This document shows, one piece after another, positions 7,096-16,168 of a stretch of DNA of 64,000 bases. A program made the translations under genes and the position numbers. This DNA comes from Mucilaginibacter lappiensis (GTDB taxonomy: Bacteria > Bacteroidota > Bacteroidia > Sphingobacteriales > Sphingobacteriaceae), in NCBI RefSeq assembly GCF_900155965.1, contig NZ_FTMG01000005.1, positions 161,759-225,758 on the forward strand. Reading direction: 5' to 3'. The first letter of the stretch is position 1. Every line of letters begins with the position of its first letter. The notes below the pieces were generated by a model. It was not told where the DNA came from. It ran no database searches and saw only the letters and a program-made list of their open reading frames with translations.

Positions 7096-8526
7096 ATGTT
7101 AGAGACAATTCAACCCAAACCTAAAAGTAAAATATCCTCTTTTTTCTCTGTTTTAAAGCAATCACTTAAAGGCGCCGAAGTTGACCTAACCTCCATCAGC
7201 ATTAAAAGAGCCATTATTTTGTTAGCCATCCCCATGATGCTGGAGATGGCCATGGAGTCGGTATTCGCATTGGTCGATCTGTATTTTGTGGGGCATTTGA
7301 AAAACAGCAGCCTCGCCATACAAACCGTGGGTTTAACAGAATCGGTATTAACGGTAATATATTCGCTGGCTATAGGTTTGAGCATGGCAGCCACAGCAGT
7401 AGTTGCCCGTCGTATTGGTGAAAAAAATCCAGAGGCGGCCTCAAAAGCGGGTATGCAAACCATTATTATTGCTGTAATTATCAACCTTACCATTAGCATT
7501 ATTGGGCTATTACACGCCCGGGATATCCTGCTGACCATGGGTGCCTCTGCCGAAACCGCAGATCATGGAACAAACTTTGTCCGCATCATGATGGGCGGAA
7601 GTATCATTATCGTGATGCTGTTTTTGATCAACGGTATTTTCAGAGGAGCAGGTAACGCCGCTATCGCTATGCGAAGCCTTTGGATAGCCAACATCGCTAA
7701 CATTATCCTATGTCCTCTTTTTATCCGGGGTTTGGGACCTATCCCGGCTTTTGGCTTAACCGGTGCCGCCATCGCTACTACTATTGGTCGGGGACTAGGT
7801 GTTAGCTATCAGGTTTACAATTTGTTCAACGGGAAAAATATCCTAAAAATACGGTTAAGCTATTTTGTGCCCGACTGGCAGCAGATTAAAGCTATCATCA
7901 AAATTGCCGCACCTGGTATTTTACAATTTGTAATAGCCAGTTGCAGCTGGATATTCCTGGCCGAGTTGGTGGCTACCACAGGCGGCGAAGCCGGCTCTGC
8001 AGGCTATCAAACGTCCCTGCGGTTAATGATGTTTTTCCTGTTACCTGCCTGGGGCTTAAGCAACGCAGCCGCGACGCTGGTAGGACAAAACCTAGGTGCA
8101 GGCCATATAGACAGGGCCGAAAAATCGGTATTTCAAACCATTAAATACACCATGGTGTTCCTGGGCATTGTAAGCATTTTGTTTTTAACCTGCGGGCATT
8201 TATTCGCGTCGTTTTTTACCGAGGACATAGCGGTTATAAAAGTGGCTACACGCTCCTTACAAATTTTAAGCGGGGGCTTTATTATTTACGGGGTGGGAAT
8301 GGTTTTAACCAGCGCTTTCAATGGCGCCGGCGATACCTGGACACCTACCAAGATCAATATTTTCACCTTCTGGGTATTCCAGATCCCTTTTGCTTATTTA
8401 CTGGCTAAATACTTTGAAATGGGCCCAACAGGCGTTTTTATTTCTATCCCGGTTGCCGAAGTGGGGCTTACCTTAGGGGCCTATATTTTATTTAAGCGTG
8501 GCAGGTGGAAAAAAATTAAGGTTTAG
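7096..8526 (+). CDS. MATE family multidrug/cation efflux transporter
   Basis: 476 aa with about 12 membrane helices arranged as two similar halves. The N-terminal half shows MLEMAMESVFALVDLYFVGHL and the C-terminal half repeats an equivalent LVGQNLGAGHIDRAEKSV segment, both typical of MATE proteins. These antiporters use Na+ or H+ gradients to expel cationic drugs and metabolites. The gene is monocistronic and its promoter carries two operator-like repeats, so drug-responsive repression is plausible. A ~35-residue cytoplasmic N-terminal extension precedes the first helix. Confidence 0.9.
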   Translation: MLETIQPKPKSKISSFFSVLKQSLKGAEVDLTSISIKRAIILLAIPMMLEMAMESVFALVDLYFVGHLKNSSLAIQTVGLTESVLTVIYSLAIGLSMAATAVVARRIGEKNPEAASKAGMQTIIIAVIINLTISIIGLLHARDILLTMGASAETADHGTNFVRIMMGGSIIIVMLFLINGIFRGAGNAAIAMRSLWIANIANIILCPLFIRGLGPIPAFGLTGAAIATTIGRGLGVSYQVYNLFNGKNILKIRLSYFVPDWQQIKAIIKIAAPGILQFVIASCSWIFLAELVATTGGEAGSAGYQTSLRLMMFFLLPAWGLSNAAATLVGQNLGAGHIDRAEKSVFQTIKYTMVFLGIVSILFLTCGHLFASFFTEDIAVIKVATRSLQILSGGFIIYGVGMVLTSAFNGAGDTWTPTKINIFTFWVFQIPFAYLLAKYFEMGPTGVFISIPVAEVGLTLGAYILFKRGRWKKIKV

Positions 8527-8534
8527 AGGGAAGT

Positions 8535-8675
8535 CGGGAAGTCCATAGTCGATGGACCATAGTCCATGAAGTCCGCAAGTAAAAAAGTCCGAAAATTTGG
8601 AGAGTGTAACCCTCCAAACTTTCGGACTTTTCTTTTGATCTTTATGTTTATATCTTACTGACTATGGACTTCCCG
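8535..8675. repeat. nested palindromic word tract with terminator
   Basis: Outer 16-bp inverted arms (8535-8550 and 8660-8675, words GGAAGTCCATAGTC / GACTATGGACTTCC) enclose further AGTCCAT words and an inner long hairpin at 8583-8631 (AAAAGTCCGAAA.TTTGGAG paired with CTCCAAA.TTTCGGACTTTT, one mismatch) that ends in TTTT. It lies between the convergent MATE and NTF2-like genes and probably terminates both. Confidence 0.6.
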
Positions 8676-8685
8676 GCTTATTTTC

Positions 8686-9141
8686 TTACGGCACTTTTAC
8701 TGCCTGGCGCGCCAGCAATTGCCATTGCGTTTTATTTTTAACCCATACCAGCAATATACCCAGCTTGGTTATTCCAGGGCCTTTACCTTTATCATTAGTA
8801 GCCGCGGTTAGTATATGGCGTACAACAGCCGTATTACCTACTACCTTAACCTCTTGATCGGTCAGGTTTATAGATACAAAATGAGATGCGCCAGTAGCAA
8901 GATCACTTATAAATTCTTTTTTAGTTTGCAGTTTGCCGCTTGAATGACCATAGCTTAACTCGCCCGATGTCAATTTCTCCAGCGTAACGGTATCGGCATC
9001 AACCATGGCTTTACGTAATTGCTCAGTGGCTTGTGTTACCTCAGCAATCAGCTTTAAATTTTGAGCAGAAGATTTTTCCATATGGAGCATAAAGGTTACT
9101 GCAAAGCAAAGCAAGGCTTTTAATAAAAAAGATTTTTTCAT
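8686..9141 (-). CDS. secreted NTF2/SnoaL-like (DUF4440-type) protein
   Basis: 151 aa from the ATG at 9141; a longer TTG frame to 9168 would place nine residues before the signal peptide. The N-terminus (MKKSFLLKALLCFAVTFML, cleavage near SSAQ) is a signal peptide. The mature region LRKAMVDADTVTLEKLTSGELSYGHSSG and the closing WQLLARQAVKV follow the cone-shaped NTF2-like fold of DUF4440 proteins, which bind or turn over small ligands. Function is unknown. It follows ychF in the same direction after a 36-nt gap, so cotranscription is possible. Confidence 0.7.
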   Translation of the reverse strand: MKKSFLLKALLCFAVTFMLHMEKSSAQNLKLIAEVTQATEQLRKAMVDADTVTLEKLTSGELSYGHSSGKLQTKKEFISDLATGASHFVSINLTDQEVKVVGNTAVVRHILTAATNDKGKGPGITKLGILLVWVKNKTQWQLLARQAVKVP

Positions 9142-9176
9142 AGGATTTTCAAATTTGGTGTTTAACAAATATAATG

Positions 9177-10280
9177 TTAAACGTTAAATCTGAAGTGCAT
9201 AATGTCGCCGTCCTGTACAATATAGGTTTTTCCTTCAATAGCTAGCTTGCCATTCTCTTTGATAACAGCTTCTGAGCCGTTAAATTTAACAAAGTCGTCA
9301 TATTTAATCACCTCGGCGCGGATAAATCCTTTTTCAAAATCGGTATGGATCACTCCTGCAGCCTGCGGTGCTGTAAAGCCCTGGGTAATTGTCCAGGCAC
9401 GTACTTCCTGTACACCCGCGGTAAAGTAAGTAGCCAGGTTAAGCAATTTATAGGCTGCTTTGATCAGCTTATTTACGCCCGATTCTGTCAATCCCAGATC
9501 ATCCAGAAACATCTGGCGTTCTTCGTAAGTATCCATCTGCGCTATTTCCGATTCTATCTGTGCCGAAATCACCAGTACTTCCGCATTTTCTTCTTTAACA
9601 GCAGCTTTTACCTTTTCTACATAAGCGTTGCCGGTATTTACCGAGGCTTCGTCAACATTACAAACGTACATGACAGGTTTTGCGGTAAGCAACCACAAAT
9701 CGGCAACATATTCCTTATCCTCTTCAGCAACCGGCGCGGTACGGGCCGATTTACCTGTTAGCAGGTGCTCCTTGTAAACGGTTAAAACATCAAAGGTTTT
9801 TTTGGCTTCTTTGTCGCCACCGGTTTTGGCCATTTTTTCAACTTTCTGGATCTTTTTCTCTATCGATTCCAAATCCTTTAGTTGCAATTCGGTATCAATG
9901 ATCTCTTTATCACGTATCGGGTCAACCGAGCCATCAACATGTATCACATTGTCATTATCAAAGCAGCGCAATACGTGTATAATAGCGTTGGTGGCACGTA
10001 TGTTGCCCAAAAACTGGTTACCCAATCCTTCGCCTTTGCTCGCTCCTTTAACCAAACCTGCTATATCAACAATTTCAATAACGTTGGGTACAATGCTTTT
10101 GGGCTGTACTATTTCGGTAAGTTTGGTTAAACGTTCATCCGGTACCGTAATTACGCCTACGTTTGGTTCAATAGTACAGAACGGAAAATTAGCCGCCTGT
10201 GCCTTGGCATTTGATAAGCAATTAAAAAGTGTCGATTTACCTACGTTTGGCAAACCCACTATTCCACATTGTAAACCCAT
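9177..10280 (-). CDS. ychF: ribosome-binding ATPase YchF (Obg-type)
   Basis: 367 aa, full family length. The P-loop GLPNVGKST is at residues ~9-17, followed by G2-G4 elements (DIAGLVKGASKGEGLGNQFL and an NVDE-type variant in place of NKxD, which explains the ATP preference of this family), a coiled-coil domain near 110-200 and a C-terminal TGS domain (GKTYIVQDGDIMHFRFNV). YchF is a nearly universal cytosolic ATPase that binds ribosomes and influences stress responses. Start ATG and length agree with orthologues. Confidence 0.95.
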   Translation of the reverse strand: MGLQCGIVGLPNVGKSTLFNCLSNAKAQAANFPFCTIEPNVGVITVPDERLTKLTEIVQPKSIVPNVIEIVDIAGLVKGASKGEGLGNQFLGNIRATNAIIHVLRCFDNDNVIHVDGSVDPIRDKEIIDTELQLKDLESIEKKIQKVEKMAKTGGDKEAKKTFDVLTVYKEHLLTGKSARTAPVAEEDKEYVADLWLLTAKPVMYVCNVDEASVNTGNAYVEKVKAAVKEENAEVLVISAQIESEIAQMDTYEERQMFLDDLGLTESGVNKLIKAAYKLLNLATYFTAGVQEVRAWTITQGFTAPQAAGVIHTDFEKGFIRAEVIKYDDFVKFNGSEAVIKENGKLAIEGKTYIVQDGDIMHFRFNV

Positions 10281-10551
10281 ATTTTATTATAAACAGTAAA
10301 TTCTAAACTCTAAATTCTAAACCCCAAAAGTCAAATTCTGAAAATCCTTTAATTCTGAAAACTACGAAGTACTCTTGAACGCCTTAAAAAAACAAGCAAC
10401 AAGTGAAAAATTCTGATTCAGACTACCGATAAAATTCGCGCAAAGATAACACAAAATTTTGCCTATAATTTGAAAAAATAAACGACTTTTGCCATCGTCA
10501 AATCAAGGCAAAACAGATTAATAATAACATGTAAACAACAGGGGGACATTT

Positions 10552-11922
10552 ATGAACGAAATGGTTGAACAAATAGAATTGTTGCTGGAGCAGGAAAACA
10601 ATAAACAATTAAAGGAATATTTGAACAACCTCAATATATCAGACGTTGAAGAACTGATAGGTGAATTACCCGAACATGGCCCCCGATTTATTGAAACACT
10701 GTCGCTCAACCGGGCTGTTAACGTTTTCCGGATACTGGACTCTCCTACCCAGGAACGTATCATCAAAAAGCTTTCCGGTCAAAAAGTTGCCGACCTGATT
10801 AACGCATTACCTCCCGATGACCGTACCGCCCTTTTTAGCGAATTACATGGCGATGCTGTTAAAACATTGATCCTGCACCTGTCGCCGGATGATCGTAAAG
10901 AAGCACTCTCTTTATTAGGTTACGAGGAAGACAGTGTTGGCCGTTTGATGACACCCGATTACATTGCCGTTAAGAAAACATGGGATGTTACACGTGTACT
11001 ATCCCACATCCGCCGCTACGGTAAAAACTCCGAAACCATTGATGTGATCTATGTAATAGACGAAAACGGCGTACTGCTTGACGACATCAGGATACGGGAA
11101 ATATTATTGGTTAAACCCGAAACCAAAGTAAGCGACCTGATGGACGGGCGCCTGATATCTCTCAGTGCCAGCGATCCGCAGGAAGAAGCTATCAATATAT
11201 TCAGGATGAATAACCGTGTGGCCCTGCCCGTGGTGGATAATGAACATATATTGCTGGGTATTGTAACTGTCGACGATATTTTATGGATAGCCAACGAAGA
11301 ATATACCGAGGATATCCAGAAAATTGGTGGTACCGAAGCATTGGACGAGCCGTACCTGGATATTAACCTGTTCCGGCTGGTTAAAAAACGTGTTGGCTGG
11401 CTTATCATTTTATTCCTGGGCGAAATGTTGACCGCTACCGCCATGGGATTTTTTGAGAAATCAATTGAAAAAGCGGTGGTACTGGCCCTGTTTATCCCGC
11501 TTATTATATCAAGCGGTGGCAACAGCGGTTCACAGGCTTCTACCTTAATTATACAGGCTATGGCCCTGGGTGAAGTTACTGTTATGGACTGGTGGCGGGT
11601 AATGCGCCGTGAGCTATTGTCGGGCTTAATGCTGGGCCTAACACTGGGATTAATAGGATTTATGCGTATTTACATCTGGACCATGTTTTCGCCCATTTAC
11701 GGGCCACACTGGATATTGGTAGGCTTAACCGTAGGATGCGCCCTGGTTGGTGTTGTATTGTGGGGATCACTGGCAGGCTCCATGCTACCACTTATCCTGA
11801 AAAAACTTGGTGCCGACCCTGCAACATCGTCTGCTCCATTTGTGGCTACCCTGGTAGATGTTACCGGCCTCATCATTTACTTCAGCATCGCTGTGATGAT
11901 CATGAAGGGTGTGATGTTGTAA
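10552..11922 (+). CDS. mgtE: magnesium transporter MgtE
   Basis: 456 aa. An N-terminal MgtE_N superhelical domain (to ~residue 130) is followed by two CBS domains (from SVGRLMTPDYIAV to the VDDILWIANEE region, ~130-260) and five membrane helices of the pore domain (~280-456), with the conserved IISSGGNSGSQAS segment. The CBS and N domains sense cytosolic Mg2+ and gate the dimeric channel. The gene is monocistronic; its ATG is preceded by GGGGGA at 10541-10546, one of the few SD-like sequences in the window, and it ends ahead of a strong hairpin terminator. Confidence 0.95.
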   Translation: MNEMVEQIELLLEQENNKQLKEYLNNLNISDVEELIGELPEHGPRFIETLSLNRAVNVFRILDSPTQERIIKKLSGQKVADLINALPPDDRTALFSELHGDAVKTLILHLSPDDRKEALSLLGYEEDSVGRLMTPDYIAVKKTWDVTRVLSHIRRYGKNSETIDVIYVIDENGVLLDDIRIREILLVKPETKVSDLMDGRLISLSASDPQEEAINIFRMNNRVALPVVDNEHILLGIVTVDDILWIANEEYTEDIQKIGGTEALDEPYLDINLFRLVKKRVGWLIILFLGEMLTATAMGFFEKSIEKAVVLALFIPLIISSGGNSGSQASTLIIQAMALGEVTVMDWWRVMRRELLSGLMLGLTLGLIGFMRIYIWTMFSPIYGPHWILVGLTVGCALVGVVLWGSLAGSMLPLILKKLGADPATSSAPFVATLVDVTGLIIYFSIAVMIMKGVML

Positions 11923-11989
11923 TGAGGGAACGCTTTTGCTCAGCTCTAGCCAGGTGATTGCACTGGTAATGCAATTTTAGCCGAACGAT

Positions 11990-12029
11990 ATATTGAAAAG
12001 GGGGAGCTTTCGCTCCCCCTTTTCAATAT
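11990..12029. terminator. strong bidirectional-type hairpin terminator
   Basis: Perfect 18-bp stem with a TTTC loop: arms at 11990-12007 and 12012-12029, core AAAAGGGGGAGC/GCTCCCCCTTTT. It ends the mgtE transcript and separates it from the AT-rich gene downstream. Confidence 0.8.
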
Positions 12030-12081
12030 ATAAATCTTAAATTTATAAAATAAAAAACCTAAATATCTTTATCACATAACG

Positions 12082-13206
12082 ATGAATAAAAAAAGTGAAA
12101 CTCAAATATCTCTTGTCGATTCTATAAAACAAACCGGATTTATTTTAGAACATCAAGTGGCTACTATGCTTGAAGAAAAAGGATGGGCAGTTATTCATAC
12201 CAGATATTATCTTGATGATGTCATTTCACAACAAAGAGAAATCGATATGGTAGCCTATAAAGTTCAAATAAAAGATGACTTTAGACTTGTTACTGCCTTA
12301 ATCATAAGTTGTAAAAAAAGCGATCTATATGATTGGATTTTTTTAACTAGAAAAGCACCCGCAATGAATTACAATTTAAATTTATTCCCGGTGACATTCT
12401 CATCCAATATCGATGAATTTAATTACGAAGTAAAATTAGTCAATTGGAATGAGGAGTTAAAAACGCAATCAGATTCTTTGCCCCAACTAATTAGAAAACT
12501 AAATCAATACGATGAAACGATATTCGCATTCAAAGAATTTAAAACAGATAGCTTAAAAGGTCGTTCAGATTCTTCAATTTTTGATAGTATATCATCATTA
12601 ATAAAGGCCCAATCATATGAGATTAAAAGTCTCAAAAACAGAAGAAAGACAACTGAAAAGTATATTTATAATTTCAATTTATTATCCATATCTGACGTGA
12701 TTTTCAAAAAAGTATTATTTGATAAAGAAAATATTACTGAAACAACTATAGATAGAATTAATTATATAAATCGATTTCTAATCAATAATGAAGAACAATA
12801 TTCAAGAATTGATTTCATAACTTTTAAAAAATTAAAAAATGCCATAGATGATTATGACAGTCTCCATCAATTGAACCTCCAATTTTGGGATACATTAGAA
12901 AACAGATTCTACGATAACGTCTGGGACGTTAGTAGAATAAATGACATAATTGAAAAAAATGGAAATAAATTCCTTTCACAAGTTAAATCGAAGATTTATG
13001 AAAGCAAATTGATTAATGACTCAGATTTTAAATCCTTAGAGTTTGATAAAAAAGAAAATAATCTAATAATTGATTGTTATTGCTCTTCTAAAAGTAATGA
13101 ATACCTTAACACAAAACCACACATTCAATCTTTTACCAAATCTTGGTTAAAAAAGATTTTCAGATATGAAGGCTCCTTTACTTATGAAGATATCTTCCCA
13201 TTTTAA
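12082..13206 (+). CDS. orphan protein with PD-(D/E)xK-like N-terminal domain
   Basis: 374 aa. Residues ~20-110 resemble a restriction-endonuclease-like fold: a helix with LEHQVATMLEEKGWAVI (Glu of motif I), a beta hairpin ending REIDMVAY (motif II Asp) and TALIISCKKSD, where the usual ExK is SCK. The rest is long, charged and helical (many Lys/Asn/Asp), ending in a domain with SWLKKIFRYEG. The gene is strikingly AT-rich compared with its neighbours, which suggests recent transfer. It stands alone between convergent neighbours. It could be a defence nuclease, a nuclease-fold binding protein or a degenerate enzyme; the family is not recognised. Confidence 0.55.
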   Translation: MNKKSETQISLVDSIKQTGFILEHQVATMLEEKGWAVIHTRYYLDDVISQQREIDMVAYKVQIKDDFRLVTALIISCKKSDLYDWIFLTRKAPAMNYNLNLFPVTFSSNIDEFNYEVKLVNWNEELKTQSDSLPQLIRKLNQYDETIFAFKEFKTDSLKGRSDSSIFDSISSLIKAQSYEIKSLKNRRKTTEKYIYNFNLLSISDVIFKKVLFDKENITETTIDRINYINRFLINNEEQYSRIDFITFKKLKNAIDDYDSLHQLNLQFWDTLENRFYDNVWDVSRINDIIEKNGNKFLSQVKSKIYESKLINDSDFKSLEFDKKENNLIIDCYCSSKSNEYLNTKPHIQSFTKSWLKKIFRYEGSFTYEDIFPF

Positions 13207-13218
13207 CTTTTAATTCGT

Positions 13219-14859
13219 CTAACTCATATACGAATTTACATTACTGTAATCAATATTGGTTACGTTGCTGTAATCAGGCACAAAGCTATCCTCGTTGCTG
13301 ATGGCCATGTCCAGTTCAAAACTTGAGGGGTATGGCGTATTCAACAGGCTGCCTTTAGGGATGTAAGGGAACAATTCTGCGTAGGTTTGTATCTGACTGT
13401 GGTTGATTCGGCGATAGATGAACATACGGTGCAGATCGCATGGTTTTACCAGGCCGGCAGCCCCTATCATTTGTATGGCACTACTTACCGTTTGGTTATG
13501 AAAATTGGCCACCCGCACCTTTTTATCGTCAACCACCAAGCCGCGCATCAGACTTTTATCCTGCGTGGCTACTCCGGTTGGGCAGGTGTTCATGTTACAT
13601 TCGAGCGCTTGTATGCAGCCCAGGGCAAACATCATTCCGCGGGCGCTGTTGCACATATCGGCACCGAGAGCGAAATTCTTCACCAGGTCGAACCCAGTAG
13701 CCACCTTACCCGAGGCGATGATCTTGATATATTTTTTAATGTCGAAACCAGTTAAGGCATCATAAATAAAGGCCAGAGCCTCGCGCAGGGGCATGCCTAC
13801 GGAGTTCGAGAATTCCAGCGGTGCGGCTCCGGTACCACCTTCGCCCCCATCCACGGTAATAAAATCGGGATAGATGCCAGTTTTCACCATAGCCTTACAT
13901 ATCGCTAAAAACTCACTCTTATGGCCCACACAAAGCTTAAAGCCGATGGGTTTACCGCCAGATAGTTCGCGTAGTTTCTTGATAAATTGGGTTAAGCCGA
14001 TAGGATCATTAAAAGCGGTATGATATGGAGGCGATACCACGTCCTGTCCCATCTCTACCAGCCTGATCCGGGCAATTTCCGGTGTAACTTTAGCAGCGGG
14101 TAATATCCCGCCATGACCAGGCTTGGCTCCCTGCGAAAGCTTGATCTCGATCATTTTTACCTGCGGCAAAACGGCACGCTTGGCAAAAGCATCATAATCA
14201 ATAGTACCATCGGTATGGCGACAGCTGAAATAACCGGTACCTATTTGCCATATAATATCGCCGCCAGGCTGCAAGTGATAATCGCTCAGGCCACCTTCGC
14301 CGGTATTATGCGCGAAGTTGCCCAGCTTGGCGCCACCATTCAGGGCCAGGATGGCATTCTCGCTCAACGAACCAAAGCTCATGGCCGATATATTATAAAC
14401 GCTGGCCATATAAGGTTGCTTACAATCGGGACCGCCTACTTTTACTCTTGGCGACAGATCAAGATGATGATGATCAACCGCCGCGATGCTGTGGTTAAGC
14501 CATTCGTAGCCATTTTCATATACATCCAGTTCGGTACCAAAGGGACGCGTATCGTCAACCTTTTTGGCACGCTGATATATCACGCTGCGGTTTTGGCGGT
14601 TAAACGGCGTTCCATTGGTATCGCTCTCAATAAAATACTGGTATATTTTGGGACGGAGGTCTTCCATCAGAAAACGCAGATGACCAAACACGGGGTAGTT
14701 GCGCACTATGCTGTGTTTTTTTTGCACCAAGTCATAAAAGCCCACGGCATATATAGGTACCATGATCACGAACGACCAGGCGGCCGGCTTCCATAATATA
14801 GTCCACCCGATGAGCGCGGCGAATATGATAATGAACGAGGTAATGAAAAGCTTCTTCAT
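13219..14859 (-). CDS. FMN-binding glutamate synthase family protein
   Basis: 546 aa. Two N-terminal membrane helices (residues ~4-45) anchor a glutamate-synthase central/FMN domain: YMASVYNISAMSFGSLSENA, NTGEGGLSDYH, and the cluster-binding segment CNMNTCPTGVATQ. It lacks the glutaminase domain of GltB, so it corresponds to the stand-alone membrane-linked GltB2-like family, whose electron donor and reaction are not settled. FMN and possibly a 3Fe-4S cluster are expected from conserved residues. Monocistronic and convergent with the AT-rich orphan gene. Confidence 0.85.
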   Translation of the reverse strand: MKKLFITSFIIIFAALIGWTILWKPAAWSFVIMVPIYAVGFYDLVQKKHSIVRNYPVFGHLRFLMEDLRPKIYQYFIESDTNGTPFNRQNRSVIYQRAKKVDDTRPFGTELDVYENGYEWLNHSIAAVDHHHLDLSPRVKVGGPDCKQPYMASVYNISAMSFGSLSENAILALNGGAKLGNFAHNTGEGGLSDYHLQPGGDIIWQIGTGYFSCRHTDGTIDYDAFAKRAVLPQVKMIEIKLSQGAKPGHGGILPAAKVTPEIARIRLVEMGQDVVSPPYHTAFNDPIGLTQFIKKLRELSGGKPIGFKLCVGHKSEFLAICKAMVKTGIYPDFITVDGGEGGTGAAPLEFSNSVGMPLREALAFIYDALTGFDIKKYIKIIASGKVATGFDLVKNFALGADMCNSARGMMFALGCIQALECNMNTCPTGVATQDKSLMRGLVVDDKKVRVANFHNQTVSSAIQMIGAAGLVKPCDLHRMFIYRRINHSQIQTYAELFPYIPKGSLLNTPYPSSFELDMAISNEDSFVPDYSNVTNIDYSNVNSYMS

Positions 14860-14958
14860 AAATAGATTATTTAATATAAAAATAACTCTTAAAGTTAAAC
14901 ATTAGCGCAATTGTATGGTTAAACTTGTACTTGATTGTCGGCGAATTGTAATGAAATA

Positions 14959-14997
14959 AAAATAGATGTTTAAACATCTATTTTATTATTATCTTTG
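14959..14997 (+). promoter_or_regulatory. palindromic operator and -7 box upstream of yceI
   Basis: A perfect 26-bp palindrome (arms AAAATAGATGTTT at 14959-14971 and AAACATCTATTTT at 14972-14984) lies where the -33 element would be; TATCTTTG at 14990-14997 matches the -7 box TAnnTTTG. No good TTG is found at N19, so an activator or a repressor of MarR type is plausible. Confidence 0.6.
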
Positions 14998-15023
14998 ACT
15001 CAACAAAACAAATAAAAAAAATC

Positions 15024-15566
15024 ATGGCAACAGAAACAGCAACAAAATGGGTTATCGACCCAATGCATTCAGAAGTACAATTTAAGGTAAAACACTTAGT
15101 TATCTCAACCGTAAGTGGTTTTTTCAAAAGCTTTGGCGGTGAAGTAATTACCGAAGGAGATGATTTTGACAATGCCGAAGTGGATTTTTCACTGGACATT
15201 AACAGCATCGACACTAACCAAACCCAGCGCGATGAGCACTTAAAAGGCGGCGAGTTTTTTGACGCGGAAAAATATCCAAAGATCAGCTTCAAATCAACCT
15301 CATTAACCAAAACTGATGATGAGGAATACGAATTAAAAGGCAACCTGACTATAAAAGACGTTACTAAACCAGTAACCCTTACTGCCGAATTCGGTGGTTC
15401 AGCAGCCGATTTTTATGGCAACACCAAAGCAGGTTTTGAAATTACAGGTAAAATAAACCGTAAAGAGTTTGGTTTAACCTGGGATGGAGTAACCGAAGCA
15501 GGCTCTGTTGTAGTTGGTGAGGACATTAAATTGCTTATCAACCTACAGTTGACCAAACAAGCTTAA
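15024..15566 (+). CDS. YceI family protein (cytosolic form)
   Basis: 180 aa without a signal peptide, starting MATETATKWVIDPMHSEVQF. The YceI fold is an extended lipocalin-like beta barrel that binds polyisoprenoid or other long lipid-like ligands; conserved pieces here are KHLVISTVSGFFKSFGG, DEHLKGGEFFDAEKYPKISF and GKINRKEFGLTWD. In this phylum the family is often under MarR-type control and stress-induced. A perfect palindrome overlaps its promoter and a hairpin terminator follows. Confidence 0.9.
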   Translation: MATETATKWVIDPMHSEVQFKVKHLVISTVSGFFKSFGGEVITEGDDFDNAEVDFSLDINSIDTNQTQRDEHLKGGEFFDAEKYPKISFKSTSLTKTDDEEYELKGNLTIKDVTKPVTLTAEFGGSAADFYGNTKAGFEITGKINRKEFGLTWDGVTEAGSVVVGEDIKLLINLQLTKQA

Positions 15567-15677
15567 TTGTTTTAATACTGTTGCTGTGTTTTAACATTTA
15601 AAAGCCGGCGTTGTTGCCCAGGTAGCAACCCGGTTTATTGAAAACGCTTCAACGGGTTAAAATATATGATGATGATG

Positions 15678-15709
15678 AAGTCATTTGCCTTTGGCAAGTG
15701 ACTTTTTTT
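15678..15709 (+). terminator. intrinsic terminator after yceI
   Basis: 12-bp stem AAGTCATTTGCC/GGCAAGTGACTT (one G-T pair) with a 3-nt loop, followed by TTTTT. Typical rho-independent form. Confidence 0.75.
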
Positions 15710-15804
15710 ATTGACACGCTTAAAGGATTAGCAGGATTTTAATAGATCAATAAAAATAGAGGTAATCCTGAACTTGAGTGATAAAGAAGCGATCTACTCT
15801 CCCT

Positions 15805-16105
15805 AAAATTTCGTATATTTACATATATAGCAGCCCGGTTCTCTTTTTATTAGAGAACCGGGCTGTTTAGTTAAGAGAGAAACAAGGGCAAAAAGCGTCC
15901 ATTATTAAGTCAAATAATTGAATATCAATATTTTAATACTTTTTAAAGTTTCAAAAATGGCCCAAAATCGTTTTAAAATTTGTTAAAAAGTGTTAAAATT
16001 GGTGGTTTTGAATGAATTTTTGAACGTTTTCATCCCGTTTTTGAGCAGAAAAGTGTTAAAATAAGAGGTTTAAAAAGTTTTCCTTACCCCCAAATGTTAA
16101 AATCC
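15805..16105 (+). repeat. ~300-nt dispersed element, copy A
   Basis: Begins AAAATTTCGTAT then a 14-bp hairpin (15831-15865, CAGCCCGGTT arms), then TTTAGTTAAGAG, a 27-nt block identical in both copies (15925-15951), and several GTTAAAA words up to 16105. An inverted copy lies at 25981-26279. In each copy the hairpin end is distal and the GTTAAAA end faces a codirectional gene start (here the Sua5/YrdC gene at 16169). Stem positions differ with compensating changes. Function unknown: structured RNA, leader or mobile element. The remaining sequence of the 15567-16168 gap shows only the yceI terminator. Confidence 0.6.
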
Positions 16106-16168
16106 TGGCGGTCGACATTTAACACCCACCATTTTTAAACCAACTTATAAGTATATTTGTTATACATC

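Noticed and set aside
14113..14796. Long plus-strand frame inside the glutamate-synthase gene (227 codons)
   Set aside because: Mirror frame of the well-conserved minus-strand gene, whose motifs are recognised.
16157..16168. TTG start for the Sua5/YrdC gene
   Set aside because: It lies in the TATATTTG -7 box; the ATG at 16169 fits the family.
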